DNA of 13,371 nucleotides from Desulfovibrionaceae bacterium UBA3823 (GCA_002369295.1 DFDR01000123.1:5916-19286); one strand, 5' to 3'. Positions 1 through 7,141 are shown, counted from the first letter of the stretch. Translations and numbers: made by a program. The notes: a model not told the origin generated them from the letters alone.

Positions 1-129
1 GGCGTCGCCATTGCCGTGGCCCTGCAGCAGGGGCTGCCCATCACCTACGTGGGCCTCGGCGAGAAGGTCGAGGACCTCAGACCCTTCAACGGCGACGACT
101 ACGCCGACGCCCTGCTGGCCTCGGTGTAG
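1..129 (+). CDS. ftsY: FtsY, signal recognition particle receptor (3' end only)
   Basis: The window opens inside a gene in frame 1 whose last 42 residues are visible before a TAG stop. They contain GLPITYVGLGEKVEDLRPF followed by a short ALLASV end. This matches the C-terminus of the FtsY NG domain, where the family has the conserved G(V/L)GE..EDLRPF segment that closes the GTPase domain. FtsY is the GTPase receptor that docks SRP-ribosome complexes at the inner membrane and hands the nascent chain to SecYEG. The N-terminal A domain and most GTPase motifs lie upstream of the window. The gene runs toward the ribosomal cluster but is about 600 bp away from rpsJ, with a new promoter between, so it is probably a separate unit. 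The identity rests on a short but diagnostic segment. Confidence 0.87.
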   Translation, partial: GVAIAVALQQGLPITYVGLGEKVEDLRPFNGDDYADALLASV

Positions 130-170
130 CAGCCAGCCTTCCGGGAGGGGGCGGGATCCTGCCGTCGCCC

Positions 171-189
171 TTTCCCGCAAGGCGGGAAA
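171..189 (+). other. Perfect 8-bp hairpin after ftsY
   Basis: TTTCCCGC (171-178) and GCGGGAAA (182-189) form a perfect 8-bp stem with an AAG loop, 41 bp after the ftsY stop. It could mark the 3' end of ftsY mRNA, but no T-tract follows on either strand (on + it is followed by A residues), so it is not a standard intrinsic terminator. A second weak stem, GGGCG/CGCCC, lies directly upstream and ends in only three T residues. Confidence 0.4.
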
Positions 190-214
190 AAAGCAGCCTC
201 TTCGATGTTTTCCG

Positions 215-243
215 TTGACAGGGACTGCCAAATCGACTAAAAA
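215..243 (+). promoter_or_regulatory. Sigma70-type promoter upstream of the structured region
   Basis: A perfect -35 box TTGACA (215-220) is followed after exactly 17 bp by TAAAAA (238-243), which matches the -10 consensus at 4 of 6 positions. Predicted transcription starts near 250. It is the best promoter-like sequence between ftsY and rpsJ. It could drive a stand-alone small RNA ending at 568, the S10 operon with a leader of nearly 490 nt, or both by partial readthrough. This is a consensus match only; no start site is known. Confidence 0.55.
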
Positions 244-249
244 CCACGT

Positions 250-568
250 TGCTCTCCTTCGGGAGGGCGTATCCCTGGACGGCAGGGAAGGGCGGATCGA
301 GTCCGTCCTGATGCGCCAGGACCGCTTCGGCGGGACTGGTTTTGACAAGTGCAGGCGTTGCCAAATGCCGGACTTGATCGAGCCGTTCCAGCCCATCTTC
401 GGATCCCATGCCGTGAAAAGCATGCCCGGGGCTGTAAAGGTGAGGGGGCAGCACCCCCATTTGGTGACCCTGCGGGACCATCCTGCGGAACGCGTCGAGC
501 GCCCGCAGTGCGTGGAGAACGCCGGGAGCGTCGCATGAAGATGCCAGGCGTGCCTTCACGCCCTTTTT
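250..568 (+). ncRNA. Candidate structured non-coding RNA, about 320 nt, family not recognised
   Basis: The stretch is bounded by a good promoter (215-243) and an intrinsic terminator (547-568) and holds no convincing protein gene. Stems seen on the + strand: 251-257/262-268 with a TTCG loop; 272-277/283-288, whose loop GACGG (278-282) can pair with CCGTC at 303-307 to give a pseudoknot; 316-339, CCAG-GA-CCGC-TTCG-GCGG-GA-CTGG, with facing GA steps; 389-394/429-434, closing a three-way junction with ATC-TTCG-GAT (395-404) and CATGC/GCATG (407-424); 444-448/454-458; and 483-488/503-508. Three loops are TTCG closed by C-G, typical of stable RNA. I see none of the hallmarks of RNase P RNA, tmRNA, SRP RNA or 6S RNA. 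It could instead be the first part of a long S10 leader. Confidence 0.42.
547..568 (+). terminator. Intrinsic terminator closing the candidate RNA
   Basis: GGCGTG (547-552), loop CCTT and CACGCC (557-562) form a perfect 6-bp GC-rich stem followed by C and five T residues (564-568). It is oriented for the + strand. On the minus strand no T-run follows the stem. It lies 170 bp before rpsJ, so it either ends a separate RNA or acts as the first attenuator of the S10 transcript. Confidence 0.7.
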
Positions 569-583
569 CTTCCCAAGCATCTC

Positions 584-609
584 CTGCGCGGCGTCGCACA
601 GCGGCGCAG
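584..609 (+). other. Hairpin in the rpsJ leader
   Basis: CTGCGC (584-589) pairs perfectly with GCGCAG (604-609) around a 14-nt loop. It sits between the first and second terminator-like elements. No promoter motif is obvious between 569 and 640, so this RNA segment is probably reached only by readthrough from upstream. Function unknown. Confidence 0.35.
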
Positions 610-642
610 TCAAGCTCCCGAAAGTTCGCCTCCCAACGGGTT

Positions 643-669
643 AGGCCAGCTTCCGGGCCTTTTTATTTT
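643..669 (+). terminator. Second terminator-like hairpin upstream of rpsJ
   Basis: AGGCC (643-647) pairs with GGCCT (656-660) around an 8-nt loop and is followed by TTTTATTTT (661-669). The 3' arm can alternatively pair downstream: GGGCC (655-659) with GGCCC (672-676), a 5-bp stem whose loop would hold the T-tract. The two structures exclude each other, as expected for an attenuator, but the stems are short. Confidence 0.55.
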
Positions 670-676
670 ATGGCCC

Positions 677-723
677 CAGCGCGAGGAACCCGCGCTGCAC
701 CCAACCAGTGCGGGATTTTTGTT
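677..723 (+). promoter_or_regulatory. Attenuator-like switch before rpsJ (terminator with competing hairpin)
   Basis: CCCGCGCTG (689-697) pairs with CAGTGCGGG (706-714), a 9-bp stem with one G-T wobble and loop CACCCAAC, followed by ATTTTTGTT (715-723): a textbook intrinsic terminator. The same 5' arm can pair with upstream CAGCGCG (677-683), a perfect 7-bp stem 677-683/691-697 with a 7-nt loop, which would disrupt the terminator. The T-tract lies 15 bp before the rpsJ start codon. In E. coli the S10 leader ends in a comparable hairpin plus U-run at which L4 promotes termination. Whether L4 acts here is inference. Confidence 0.65.
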
Positions 724-737
724 AAACGGAGCAGACA

Positions 738-1055
738 ATGACGACAGTTAGCAGTGATTGCATTCGGATCAAGCTCAAGGCCTATGACTTCCGCATCCTT
801 GACAAAGCGGTCGCGGAAATCGTGGACACTGCGCGCAACACCGGTGCCGGTGTGGCCGGGCCAATCCCCCTGCCTACCAATATTCACAAATTCACGATTC
901 AGCGTTCCGTGCATGTGGACAAGAAGTCCCGCGAGCAGTTCGAGATGCGCGTGCACAAGAGGCTCATGGACATCCTCGAGCCGACGCAGCAGACCGTAGA
1001 CGCTCTGGGCAAGCTTTCTCTGCCCGCAGGCGTTGATGTTGAAATCAAGCTTTAG
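738..1055 (+). CDS. rpsJ: 30S ribosomal protein S10 (NusE)
   Basis: The 105-residue product is full length for S10 (103 in E. coli). It carries AGPIPLPT at 40-47, the tip of the long loop that reaches into the 16S rRNA of the 30S head, and the signature [13 protein letters not shown]. Besides its ribosomal role, S10 is NusE, the partner of NusB in antitermination and of NusG in transcription-translation coupling. The start ATG follows GGAG (728-731) at 6 bp. It is the first gene of the operon and lies directly behind the attenuator-like hairpin, so its expression is likely set by readthrough at 677-723. Confidence 0.98.
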   Translation: MTTVSSDCIRIKLKAYDFRILDKAVAEIVDTARNTGAGVAGPIPLPTNIHKFTIQRSVHVDKKSREQFEMRVHKRLMDILEPTQQTVDALGKLSLPAGVDVEIKL

Positions 1056-1067
1056 TGTGAGGCAGTC

Positions 1068-1697
1068 ATGGCTGAGAAAATGGGAATTTTAGGTCGCAAG
1101 CTTGGCATGACCCGTATTTTCGGGGATGACGGTGCCTCTGTGGCCGTTACAGTGATTCAGGCCGGTCCCTGCCCTGTCACGCAGGTGAAAACCGAGGACA
1201 AGGACGGCTACAACGCTCTGCAGATTGCCTTCAGCGAAGCCAAGGAAAAGCATGTTTCCAAGGCCATGCAGGGCCACTTCGCCAAGGCCGGCACGGGCCT
1301 CTACAGCGCCCTGCGCGAAATCCGCCTGGCCGGCGCCCCCGAGCAGAAGGCCGGCGACACCCTGACCTGCGAGCTCTTCAAGACCGGCGACGTCGTCAAG
1401 GTCACCGGCAAGAGCATAGGCAAGGGCTACCAGGGCCGCATGCGCCGCTGGAACTTCCGCGGCTGCAAGGACACCCACGGCGACGAGAAGGTCCACAGGA
1501 ACAACGGCTCCATCGGCAACAACACCTTCCCCGGCCACGTCATCAAGGGCCGGAAGATGGCTGGCCAGTGGGGCGCCGAAACCGTCACCCAGCCCAGCGC
1601 CGTGGTGGTCGACGTGCGTCCCGAGGACAACGTCATCATCGTCAAGGGCGCCGTGCCCGGACCCAAGAACGGCCTTGTGCTCATCCGCAAGCAGTAG
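1068..1697 (+). CDS. rplC: 50S ribosomal protein L3
   Basis: The product has 209 residues, equal to E. coli L3. It begins with [14 protein letters not shown] (5-18) and contains [23 protein letters not shown] (from about 147), the extended loop that approaches the peptidyl transferase centre. L3 is an early 23S rRNA binder needed to start 50S assembly. At the position where E. coli L3 has Gln150, methylated by PrmB, this protein has Asn151, so that modification is not expected. GAGG (1059-1062) lies 5 bp before the ATG, and the gap to rpsJ is 12 bp, consistent with coupled expression. Confidence 0.98.
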   Translation: MAEKMGILGRKLGMTRIFGDDGASVAVTVIQAGPCPVTQVKTEDKDGYNALQIAFSEAKEKHVSKAMQGHFAKAGTGLYSALREIRLAGAPEQKAGDTLTCELFKTGDVVKVTGKSIGKGYQGRMRRWNFRGCKDTHGDEKVHRNNGSIGNNTFPGHVIKGRKMAGQWGAETVTQPSAVVVDVRPEDNVIIVKGAVPGPKNGLVLIRKQ

Positions 1698-1710
1698 CAT
1701 AGGTGATAAG

Positions 1711-2343
1711 ATGGCTACCATTAAAGTATATGATCAGGAAAAACAGGAAGTGGGTTCCGTTGAACTCGCTCCCGAAGTGTTCGAGGTCGAGGCCCGTCCC
1801 GAGATCCTGAACCTCGTGGTGCGCGCTCAGCTCGCTGCCAAGCGCGCCGGCACCCACTCCGCCAAGACCCGCGCCTACGTCTCCGGCGGCGGCGTGAAGC
1901 CCTGGAAGCAGAAGGGCACGGGCCGCGCCCGCGCCGGCTCCAACCGCTCGCCCGTGTGGCGCGGCGGCGCCATCATCTTCGGACCCCAGCCGCGCGACTA
2001 CTCCTTCAAAGTCAACCGCAAGGTCCGCGCCCTTGCCCTGCGCATGGCCCTTTCCAGCCGCGTTGCGGCCAACGACTGCCTGGTCGTGAAGGAAATTACC
2101 CTGCCTGAAGGCAAGACGAGGTATTTCGCCAAGGTTGCCAAGGCCCTGGGCCTCACCAAGGCCCTCGTGGTCGCTCCCGAACTCACCGAGGAGCTCGACC
2201 GCAGCTCCCGCAACCTCCCCAACGTCACCCTGACGACGCCCGAGCGCCTCAGCGTGTACGAAATCCTGAAGAACAAGCAGCTGGTCCTGCTCCAGGACGC
2301 CATCGCGCCCGTGCAGGCCCGCTTCGTTGCCAAGGGGGAATAA
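1711..2343 (+). CDS. rplD: 50S ribosomal protein L4
   Basis: The product has 210 residues against 201 in E. coli. The loop at about 45-97, with KPWKQKGTGRARAGSNRSP and RGGAIIFGPQPRDY, lines the constriction of the nascent peptide tunnel. The start at 1711 (MATIKVYDQ) was preferred over an in-frame ATG at 1675 inside rplC because AGGTG (1701-1705) precedes it and the family begins here. In E. coli L4 is the autogenous repressor of the S10 operon, acting on both transcription and translation of the leader. Here it is the natural candidate ligand for the attenuator before rpsJ, although that is not shown by the sequence. Confidence 0.98.
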   Translation: MATIKVYDQEKQEVGSVELAPEVFEVEARPEILNLVVRAQLAAKRAGTHSAKTRAYVSGGGVKPWKQKGTGRARAGSNRSPVWRGGAIIFGPQPRDYSFKVNRKVRALALRMALSSRVAANDCLVVKEITLPEGKTRYFAKVAKALGLTKALVVAPELTEELDRSSRNLPNVTLTTPERLSVYEILKNKQLVLLQDAIAPVQARFVAKGE

Positions 2344-2344
2344 G

Positions 2345-2635
2345 ATGGAACTCACGCAGGTGCTCATTAAGCCCCGCATCACCGAAAAGATGACCGAGCT
2401 TGCTGAAGCCGCCAACAGGGTTGCCTTTCTTGTGAACCCCAAGGCCAACAAGCTTGAAGTCAAGAAGGCCGTCGAGCAGGCGTTCGGCGTGACCGTTCTT
2501 GGCGTGAACATCGTCAGCATCGCTCCCCGCGCGCGCAAGCGCCAGGGAAGGGTCGTCGGCACGAAGCCCGGCATGAAGAAAGCCTATGTCACGCTGGCCG
2601 ACGGCGACAAGATCGAATACTTCGAGGGAGTGTAA
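2345..2635 (+). CDS. rplW: 50S ribosomal protein L23
   Basis: The product has 96 residues. It opens with the family motif IKPRITEKM (8-16) and has the typical NKLEVKKAVEQAFGV helix region and a C-terminal strand. L23 sits at the tunnel exit and is the docking site for SRP, trigger factor and SecYEG, which links it to the ftsY and secY genes in this window. The ATG at 2345 lies 1 nt after the rplD stop and follows AAGGGGGA inside the end of rplD. An in-frame ATG at 2327 inside rplD has no such support. The close spacing suggests translational coupling. Confidence 0.98.
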   Translation: MELTQVLIKPRITEKMTELAEAANRVAFLVNPKANKLEVKKAVEQAFGVTVLGVNIVSIAPRARKRQGRVVGTKPGMKKAYVTLADGDKIEYFEGV

Positions 2636-2638
2636 GCC

Positions 2639-3469
2639 ATGGCTGTCCGCAAGCTGAAACCGACTTCCGCGGGTCGTCGCTTCCAGACGGTTTCCGATTT
2701 CGAGGAAATCACCAGGTCGACTCCCGAAAAGTCTCTCACGGTGGGCCTCACCAAGAAGGCCGGCCGCAACAACCGCGGGCGCGTCACCTGCCGCCGCCAC
2801 GGCGGCGGCGTCAAGCGCCTCTACCGCATCATCGACTTCAAGCGCGAGAAGCTCGGCATCGAAGCCACCGTCTCGCACATCGAATACGATCCCAACCGCA
2901 CCTGCCGCATCGCCCTGCTGACCTACGTCGACGGCGAGAAGCGCTACATCATCGCGCCCCTCGGCCTCAAGCAGGGCGACAAGGTCATTGCCGGCGACAA
3001 GGCCGACATCAAGCCCGGCAACGCCATGGCCATGGCCCGCATCCCCGTGGGCACCGTGGTGCACAACGTTGAAATCTATCCCGGCAAGGGCGGCCAGCTC
3101 TGCCGCGCGGCCGGGACCTACGCCCAGCTCGTCGCCAAGGAAGGCAAGTACGCCCTCCTGCGCCTGCCCTCCGGCGAAGTCCGCAAGGTGCTCTCCTCCT
3201 GCACCGCCACCGTCGGCCAGGTGGGCAACCTGAGCCACGAGAACGTGTCCCTTGGCAAGGCCGGCCGCAACCGCTGGCTCGGCCGCCGTCCCAAGGTGCG
3301 CGGCGTGGCCATGAACCCCATCGACCATCCCCTGGGCGGCGGCGAAGGCAGAAGCTCCGGCGGCCGCCATCCCGTCTCTCCGTGGGGCATGCCGGCCAAG
3401 GGCTTCAAGACCCGCGACCGCAACAAGCCCTCCAGCCGCCTCATCGTCAAGCGGGCAGGCCAGAAGTAG
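2639..3469 (+). CDS. rplB: 50S ribosomal protein L2
   Basis: The product has 276 residues (273 in E. coli). The N-terminal OB-like RNA-binding domain spans about 40-120 and the SH3-like domain about 125-200. The conserved C-terminal stretch [16 protein letters not shown] (227-242) contains His230, equivalent to the E. coli His229 studied for peptidyl transfer. L2 helps subunit association and the peptidyl transferase centre. The ATG is 3 nt after the rplW stop, with GAGGGAG (2624-2630) placed within the end of rplW as ribosome binding site. Confidence 0.98.
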   Translation: MAVRKLKPTSAGRRFQTVSDFEEITRSTPEKSLTVGLTKKAGRNNRGRVTCRRHGGGVKRLYRIIDFKREKLGIEATVSHIEYDPNRTCRIALLTYVDGEKRYIIAPLGLKQGDKVIAGDKADIKPGNAMAMARIPVGTVVHNVEIYPGKGGQLCRAAGTYAQLVAKEGKYALLRLPSGEVRKVLSSCTATVGQVGNLSHENVSLGKAGRNRWLGRRPKVRGVAMNPIDHPLGGGEGRSSGGRHPVSPWGMPAKGFKTRDRNKPSSRLIVKRAGQK

Positions 3470-3478
3470 GAGTGAGAC

Positions 3479-3763
3479 ATGCCTAGATCTCTCAAGAAAG
3501 GTCCCTTCGTGGACGGCCATCTCATGGCAAAAGTCGAGGCCGCTCAGGCCAGCGGGGACCGCCGCGTCGTCAAGACCTGGTCCCGCCGTTCCATGGTGCT
3601 GCCCGAAATGGTCGGCATGACCTTCGCCGTCCACAACGGCAAGAAGTTCGTGCCGGTGTTCGTCACCGAAAACATGGTTGGACACAAGCTGGGCGAGTTT
3701 GCGCCCACCCGCACCTTCCACGGCCATTCCGCCGAGAAGAAGGCCGCGGCAGGCAAGAAGTAG
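3479..3763 (+). CDS. rpsS: 30S ribosomal protein S19
   Basis: The product has 94 residues and starts with [14 protein letters not shown], the invariant S19 opening. It also carries [14 protein letters not shown] and the typical [19 protein letters not shown] block. S19 forms a complex with S13 in the head of the 30S subunit near the A site. The ATG follows GGAGTGAG, and the 9-bp gap to rplB fits the operon. The Lys/Ala-rich tail after about residue 84 is variable in the family and disordered. Confidence 0.98.
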   Translation: MPRSLKKGPFVDGHLMAKVEAAQASGDRRVVKTWSRRSMVLPEMVGMTFAVHNGKKFVPVFVTENMVGHKLGEFAPTRTFHGHSAEKKAAAGKK

Positions 3764-3773
3764 GGAGCCAATG

Positions 3774-4112
3774 ATGGAAGCTAAAGCAATCGCCAAGTTC
3801 CAGCGCGTCTCTCCCCGCAAGACCCGCCTCGTGGCCAAGAACGTGCAGGGCAAGGGCGTTGAAGAGGCGCTGAACATCCTGCGCTTCACCCCCAACAAGC
3901 CCGCCGGCGTGATCTACGGCGTCCTCAAGAGCGCGGTCGCCAACGCCTCGCAGCAGCTGTCTGCGAACGTTGACGCCATGTTCGTCAAGGAAGTCGTGGT
4001 CAACGAAGGTCCCAGCTGGAAGCGCTTCATGCCCCGCGCCCAGGGCCGGGCCACCAAAATCCACAAGCGCACAGCCCACATTACCGTCATCATCGCTGAA
4101 GGGCAGGAATAG
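3774..4112 (+). CDS. rplV: 50S ribosomal protein L22
   Basis: The product has 112 residues from this start. N-terminal RVSPRKTRLVA matches the family's RNA-binding opening. The C-terminal segment around KRFMPRAQGRATKIHKRTAHI forms the beta-hairpin that reaches into the exit tunnel, the site of macrolide-resistance changes in other bacteria. Two ATG codons are adjacent (3771 and 3774). The second is preferred because GGGAG (3763-3767) lies 6 bp before it and only 3 bp before the first. The difference is one residue. Confidence 0.97.
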   Translation: MEAKAIAKFQRVSPRKTRLVAKNVQGKGVEEALNILRFTPNKPAGVIYGVLKSAVANASQQLSANVDAMFVKEVVVNEGPSWKRFMPRAQGRATKIHKRTAHITVIIAEGQE

Positions 4113-4115
4113 GCT

Positions 4116-4778
4116 ATGGGTCAGAAAGTACATCCGTTCGGCATCCGCCTTGGCTACAACAAGAACTGGCTCTCCCGCTGGTTCAGCGCGAAGGAATACC
4201 CTGCCTTCGTTCTCGAAGACAGCAAAATCCGCAAGTTCGTGAAGAACCGCAATGCGGAGGCCGGACTCGCGAAAATCGAAATTGAACGTGCCGGCGGCAA
4301 GGTCCGCCTCATCCTCTCCACCGCCCGTCCCGGCATCGTCATCGGCCGCAAGGGCGTGGAGATCGAGAAGCTGCGCGCCGACCTGCGCAAGGAGTTCGGC
4401 CGCGAGTTCTCCATCGAAGTCAGCGAAATCCGCCGTCCCGAAGTGGAGGCCCAGCTGGTGGCCGAGAACATCGCCCAGCAGCTTGAGCGCCGCATCGCCT
4501 TCCGCCGCGCCATGAAGCGCACGGTGGCCATGGCCCGCAAGTTCGGCGGCGAGGGCATCAAGGTTTCCTGCGCCGGCCGCCTGGCCGGTGCCGAAATCGC
4601 CCGCGGCGAATGGTACCGCGACGGCCGCGTGCCGCTGCAGACCCTGCGCGCCGACATCGACTACGGCTTCGCCGAAGCCCGCACCACCTACGGCACGATT
4701 GGCGTCAAGGTTTGGATCTATAAAGGCGAAATCCTTGACAGAGAGGTAGATCAGAATGTTAGCGCCCAAAAAGGTTAA
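4116..4778 (+). CDS. rpsC: 30S ribosomal protein S3
   Basis: The product has 220 residues (233 in E. coli). [13 protein letters not shown] is the canonical N-terminus. A type II KH domain with the GRKG loop at 77-80 ([13 protein letters not shown]) follows, then the S3 C-terminal domain with [23 protein letters not shown]3 lies at the mRNA entry site of the 30S subunit and contributes to helicase activity there. The ORF ends 23 bp inside rplP, so its last residues (NVSAQKG) are encoded by DNA that also encodes the start of L16. The gap to rplV is 3 bp. Confidence 0.98.
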   Translation: MGQKVHPFGIRLGYNKNWLSRWFSAKEYPAFVLEDSKIRKFVKNRNAEAGLAKIEIERAGGKVRLILSTARPGIVIGRKGVEIEKLRADLRKEFGREFSIEVSEIRRPEVEAQLVAENIAQQLERRIAFRRAMKRTVAMARKFGGEGIKVSCAGRLAGAEIARGEWYRDGRVPLQTLRADIDYGFAEARTTYGTIGVKVWIYKGEILDREVDQNVSAQKG

Positions 4779-5169
4779 ATTCCGCAAGTGGCAGAAGGGC
4801 CGCCTGCGTGGCCTCGCCCACCGCGGGTCTTCCCTTGCGTTCGGAGATATCGGCTTGAAGACGACCCAGCACGGCCATCTTTCCAGCCAGCAGATCGAAG
4901 CCGCCCGTATCGCCATGATGCGCCACATCCGCCGCGGCGGCAAAGTCTGGATCCGCGTGTTCCCCGACCGTCCGGTCACCGCCAAGCCTCTGGAAACCCG
5001 TCAGGGCTCCGGCAAGGGTGCCCCGGTCGGCTGGTGCGCTCCCATCAAGCCTGGCCGCATCCTCTACGAGGTCAAGGGCGTTCCCTACGAGCTCGCCAAG
5101 CAGGCTCTGACCCGCGCCGCCCACAAGCTGCCGGTGAAAACCGTCATTGTGACCAAGGAGGGCTTCTAA
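4756..5169 (+). CDS. rplP: 50S ribosomal protein L16
   Basis: The product has 137 residues (136 in E. coli), beginning [16 protein letters not shown], and contains [19 protein letters not shown] and [18 protein letters not shown]16 organises the A-tRNA and peptidyl transferase region and is a late assembly protein. Its ATG lies inside rpsC, 23 bp before that gene's stop, in another frame. The GAGAGG ribosome binding site (4741-4746) is also within rpsC. Such an overlap means L16 initiation probably depends on ribosomes finishing S3. Confidence 0.98.
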   Translation: MLAPKKVKFRKWQKGRLRGLAHRGSSLAFGDIGLKTTQHGHLSSQQIEAARIAMMRHIRRGGKVWIRVFPDRPVTAKPLETRQGSGKGAPVGWCAPIKPGRILYEVKGVPYELAKQALTRAAHKLPVKTVIVTKEGF

Positions 5170-5388
5170 ATGGCCGACAAGAAGAAGGGGAGCGTCCGCG
5201 AGGACGCCAAGGCTCTCCGCGAGATGAGCGAAGAGCAGCTTGCCGAGAAGCTCGACGAGAGCCGCAGGGAGCTGCTTAGCGCCCGCTTCAAGCACGCCAC
5301 CGCCCAGCTCGAAAAGACGAGCGAGCTCAAGGCGCTGCGCAAGCAGGTGGCCCGCATCAGCACCATATTGAACGAGAAGAGGAGCTAG
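5170..5388 (+). CDS. rpmC: 50S ribosomal protein L29
   Basis: The product has 72 residues, longer than E. coli L29 (63). The two-helix L29 core starts at about residue 14 ([15 protein letters not shown]) and includes [30 protein letters not shown] in family order. The extra N-terminus ([12 protein letters not shown]) is charged. The start is well supported: AAGGAGGG (5155-5162) lies 7 bp upstream inside rplP, and the ATG directly follows the rplP stop. L29 sits beside L23 at the tunnel exit. Confidence 0.97.
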   Translation: MADKKKGSVREDAKALREMSEEQLAEKLDESRRELLSARFKHATAQLEKTSELKALRKQVARISTILNEKRS

Positions 5389-5390
5389 AC

Positions 5391-5654
5391 ATGCAGGCTC
5401 TTGAACATTGCAACGGCAGAACCCTGACCGGCATTGTGGTCAGCGACAAGAACGACAAGACCATTGTCGTGCGCGTCGAGACCCTGGTCAAGCATCCTCT
5501 GCTCAAGAAGTACATCAGGCGCCGCAAGAAGTTCACGGCTCACGATCCCAAGAACGAATGCGGCATTGGCGACAAGGTCAAAATCGTGGAGTACCGCAGG
5601 CTTTCCAAGAACAAGCGCTGGCACCTGGTCTCCGTCATCGAAAAGGCTCAGTAG
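5391..5654 (+). CDS. rpsQ: 30S ribosomal protein S17
   Basis: The product has 87 residues (84 in E. coli) and forms an OB-fold. Diagnostic segments are [18 protein letters not shown] near the N-terminus and [19 protein letters not shown] in the middle, followed by [10 protein letters not shown]17 is a primary 16S rRNA binder in the 30S body. It begins 2 nt after the rpmC stop, with GAGGAG near the end of rpmC as ribosome binding site. Confidence 0.98.
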   Translation: MQALEHCNGRTLTGIVVSDKNDKTIVVRVETLVKHPLLKKYIRRRKKFTAHDPKNECGIGDKVKIVEYRRLSKNKRWHLVSVIEKAQ

Positions 5655-5663
5655 GGTGGCGCC

Positions 5664-6032
<369 letters not shown>

Positions 6033-6042
6033 GAGATCTGCA

Positions 6043-6375
6043 ATGAAGAACTTTCGCATCCGCAAGGGCGACAAAGTCATGGTCATTGCCGGCAAGGACG
6101 CCGGCAAAGTCGGCAAGGTGACGAAGATCCTGCGCAAGCACGACCGCGTCGTCGTCGAGAAGGCCAACATGGTCAAGCGCCACATGCGCGCCAACCCTTA
6201 TACCCAGCAGCCCGGCGGCATCGTCGAGAAGGAAATGCCCATTCACGTCTCCAACGTGATGGTCGTCTGCTCTGCGTGCGCCCAGCCGACCCGCGTCGGG
6301 TACAAGTACATCGAGGCCGACGGCAAACAGAAGAAAGTGCGCTTCTGCAAGAAGTGCAACGAAGTCATGGAATAA
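6043..6375 (+). CDS. rplX: 50S ribosomal protein L24, zinc-ribbon form
   Basis: The product has 110 residues (104 in E. coli). The N-terminal KOW/SH3-like domain reads [19 protein letters not shown], typical of L24, an assembly initiator of the 50S subunit. The C-terminal half carries two Cys pairs, CSAC at 76-79 and CKKC at 102-105, a probable zinc ribbon that E. coli L24 lacks. The start follows GGAGAT. Only 9 bp separate it from rplE, the place where E. coli has the S8 repressor site on spc mRNA. Confidence 0.98.
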   Translation: MKNFRIRKGDKVMVIAGKDAGKVGKVTKILRKHDRVVVEKANMVKRHMRANPYTQQPGGIVEKEMPIHVSNVMVVCSACAQPTRVGYKYIEADGKQKKVRFCKKCNEVME

Positions 6376-6384
6376 GGTGAACCT

Positions 6385-6924
6385 ATGACCCGCCTTGAAA
6401 AGATATATACGGAGAAAGTGGTTCCGGCGCTGCAGAAGGAGTTCAACTACAAGTCTCCCATGCAGACTCCCGCCATCACCAAGATCTCCCTGAACATCGG
6501 CCTCGGCGCAGCCACGCAGAACAACAAGCTCATGGAAGAGGCCGTGGCGGAGCTCACCGCCATCGCCGGCCAGAAGGCTGTCGTCACCCGCGCCAAGAAG
6601 TCCATCGCCAACTTCAAGGTGCGCGAAGGCCAGCCCATCGGCGCCCGCGTCACCCTGCGCAAGGACCTCATGTGGGACTTCCTGGACAAGCTGATGAACT
6701 TCGCGCTGCCCCGCGTCCGCGACTTCCGCGGCATTCCGGACCGCGGCTTCGACGGCCGCGGCAACTTCACCCTGGGCATCAAGGAGCACACCATCTTCCC
6801 TGAAATGGAAGCTGACCGCGTCGAGAATCCCAAGGGCATGAACATCACCATCGTGACCACGGCCACCACGGACAAGGAAGGCAAGCTTCTCCTTGACCAG
6901 CTCGGCATGCCGTTCAAGAAGTAG
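6385..6924 (+). CDS. rplE: 50S ribosomal protein L5
   Basis: The product has 179 residues, the same as in E. coli. Family landmarks are the N-terminal [28 protein letters not shown] in the middle and [18 protein letters not shown]5 binds 5S rRNA with L18 and contacts P-site tRNA and the S13 bridge. It is preceded by AAGGTGA. In E. coli translation of this gene is the target of S8 feedback. The short junction here leaves little room for that structure. Confidence 0.98.
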   Translation: MTRLEKIYTEKVVPALQKEFNYKSPMQTPAITKISLNIGLGAATQNNKLMEEAVAELTAIAGQKAVVTRAKKSIANFKVREGQPIGARVTLRKDLMWDFLDKLMNFALPRVRDFRGIPDRGFDGRGNFTLGIKEHTIFPEMEADRVENPKGMNITIVTTATTDKEGKLLLDQLGMPFKK

Positions 6925-6935
6925 CGGAGGATAGC

Positions 6936-7121
6936 ATGGCCCGCCTTTCCCTCAAGATCAAAGCCACCCGCGACCCGAAGTTCAGCACCCGCAAGTACAA
7001 CCGCTGCCCCATCTGCGGCCGTCCCCGCGCCTTTATCCGCCAGTTCGGCATCTGCCGCATCTGCTTCCGGAACATGGCGCTGCGCGGCGAGCTGCCGGGC
7101 GTGCGCAAGTCCAGCTGGTAA
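6936..7121 (+). CDS. rpsN: 30S ribosomal protein S14, zinc-binding type Z
   Basis: The product has 61 residues, the length of the short zinc form rather than the 101-residue E. coli form. It has CPIC (24-27) and CRIC (40-43), the four zinc ligands, then [18 protein letters not shown] at the C-terminus. S14 lies in the head of the 30S subunit next to S10 and S19. It is the last gene before a 135-bp structured gap that divides spc. The ATG is 11 bp after rplE with CGGAGG as ribosome binding site. The symbol rpsZ is also used for this type. Confidence 0.97.
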   Translation: MARLSLKIKATRDPKFSTRKYNRCPICGRPRAFIRQFGICRICFRNMALRGELPGVRKSSW

Positions 7122-7141
7122 AAAAACATCGAAAAAATCCG

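Noticed and set aside
342..370. Second TTGACA at 342-347 as a promoter
   Set aside because: No -10-like hexamer lies 16-18 bp downstream; the region is GC-rich (ATGCCG at the 17-bp position).
238..538. Open frame on the + strand through the candidate RNA
   Set aside because: The frame starts inside ftsY in another register, has no internal start with a good ribosome binding site, and no family resemblance. The stems explain the base pattern better.
250..568. RNase P RNA, tmRNA, SRP RNA or 6S RNA
   Set aside because: The hallmark P4/CR-V sequences, tRNA-like ends, the SRP tetraloop domain and the 6S central-bubble layout were looked for by eye and not found. A covariance search would be needed to exclude divergent forms.
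86..613. Open reading frames on the minus strand (86-613 and 237-599) across the ftsY-rpsJ interval
   Set aside because: They cross the ftsY end, the promoter and the terminator, show no recognisable motif and lack a clear ribosome binding site. Open frames are common by chance in GC-rich DNA.
2249..3898. Long minus-strand reading frames opposite rplB-rplV (2249-3898), rplV-rplP (3663-4985) and secY (9850-11202)
   Set aside because: They mirror highly conserved ribosomal and secY genes, are rich in low-complexity Gly/Ala/Asp stretches, span several gene boundaries and match no known family.
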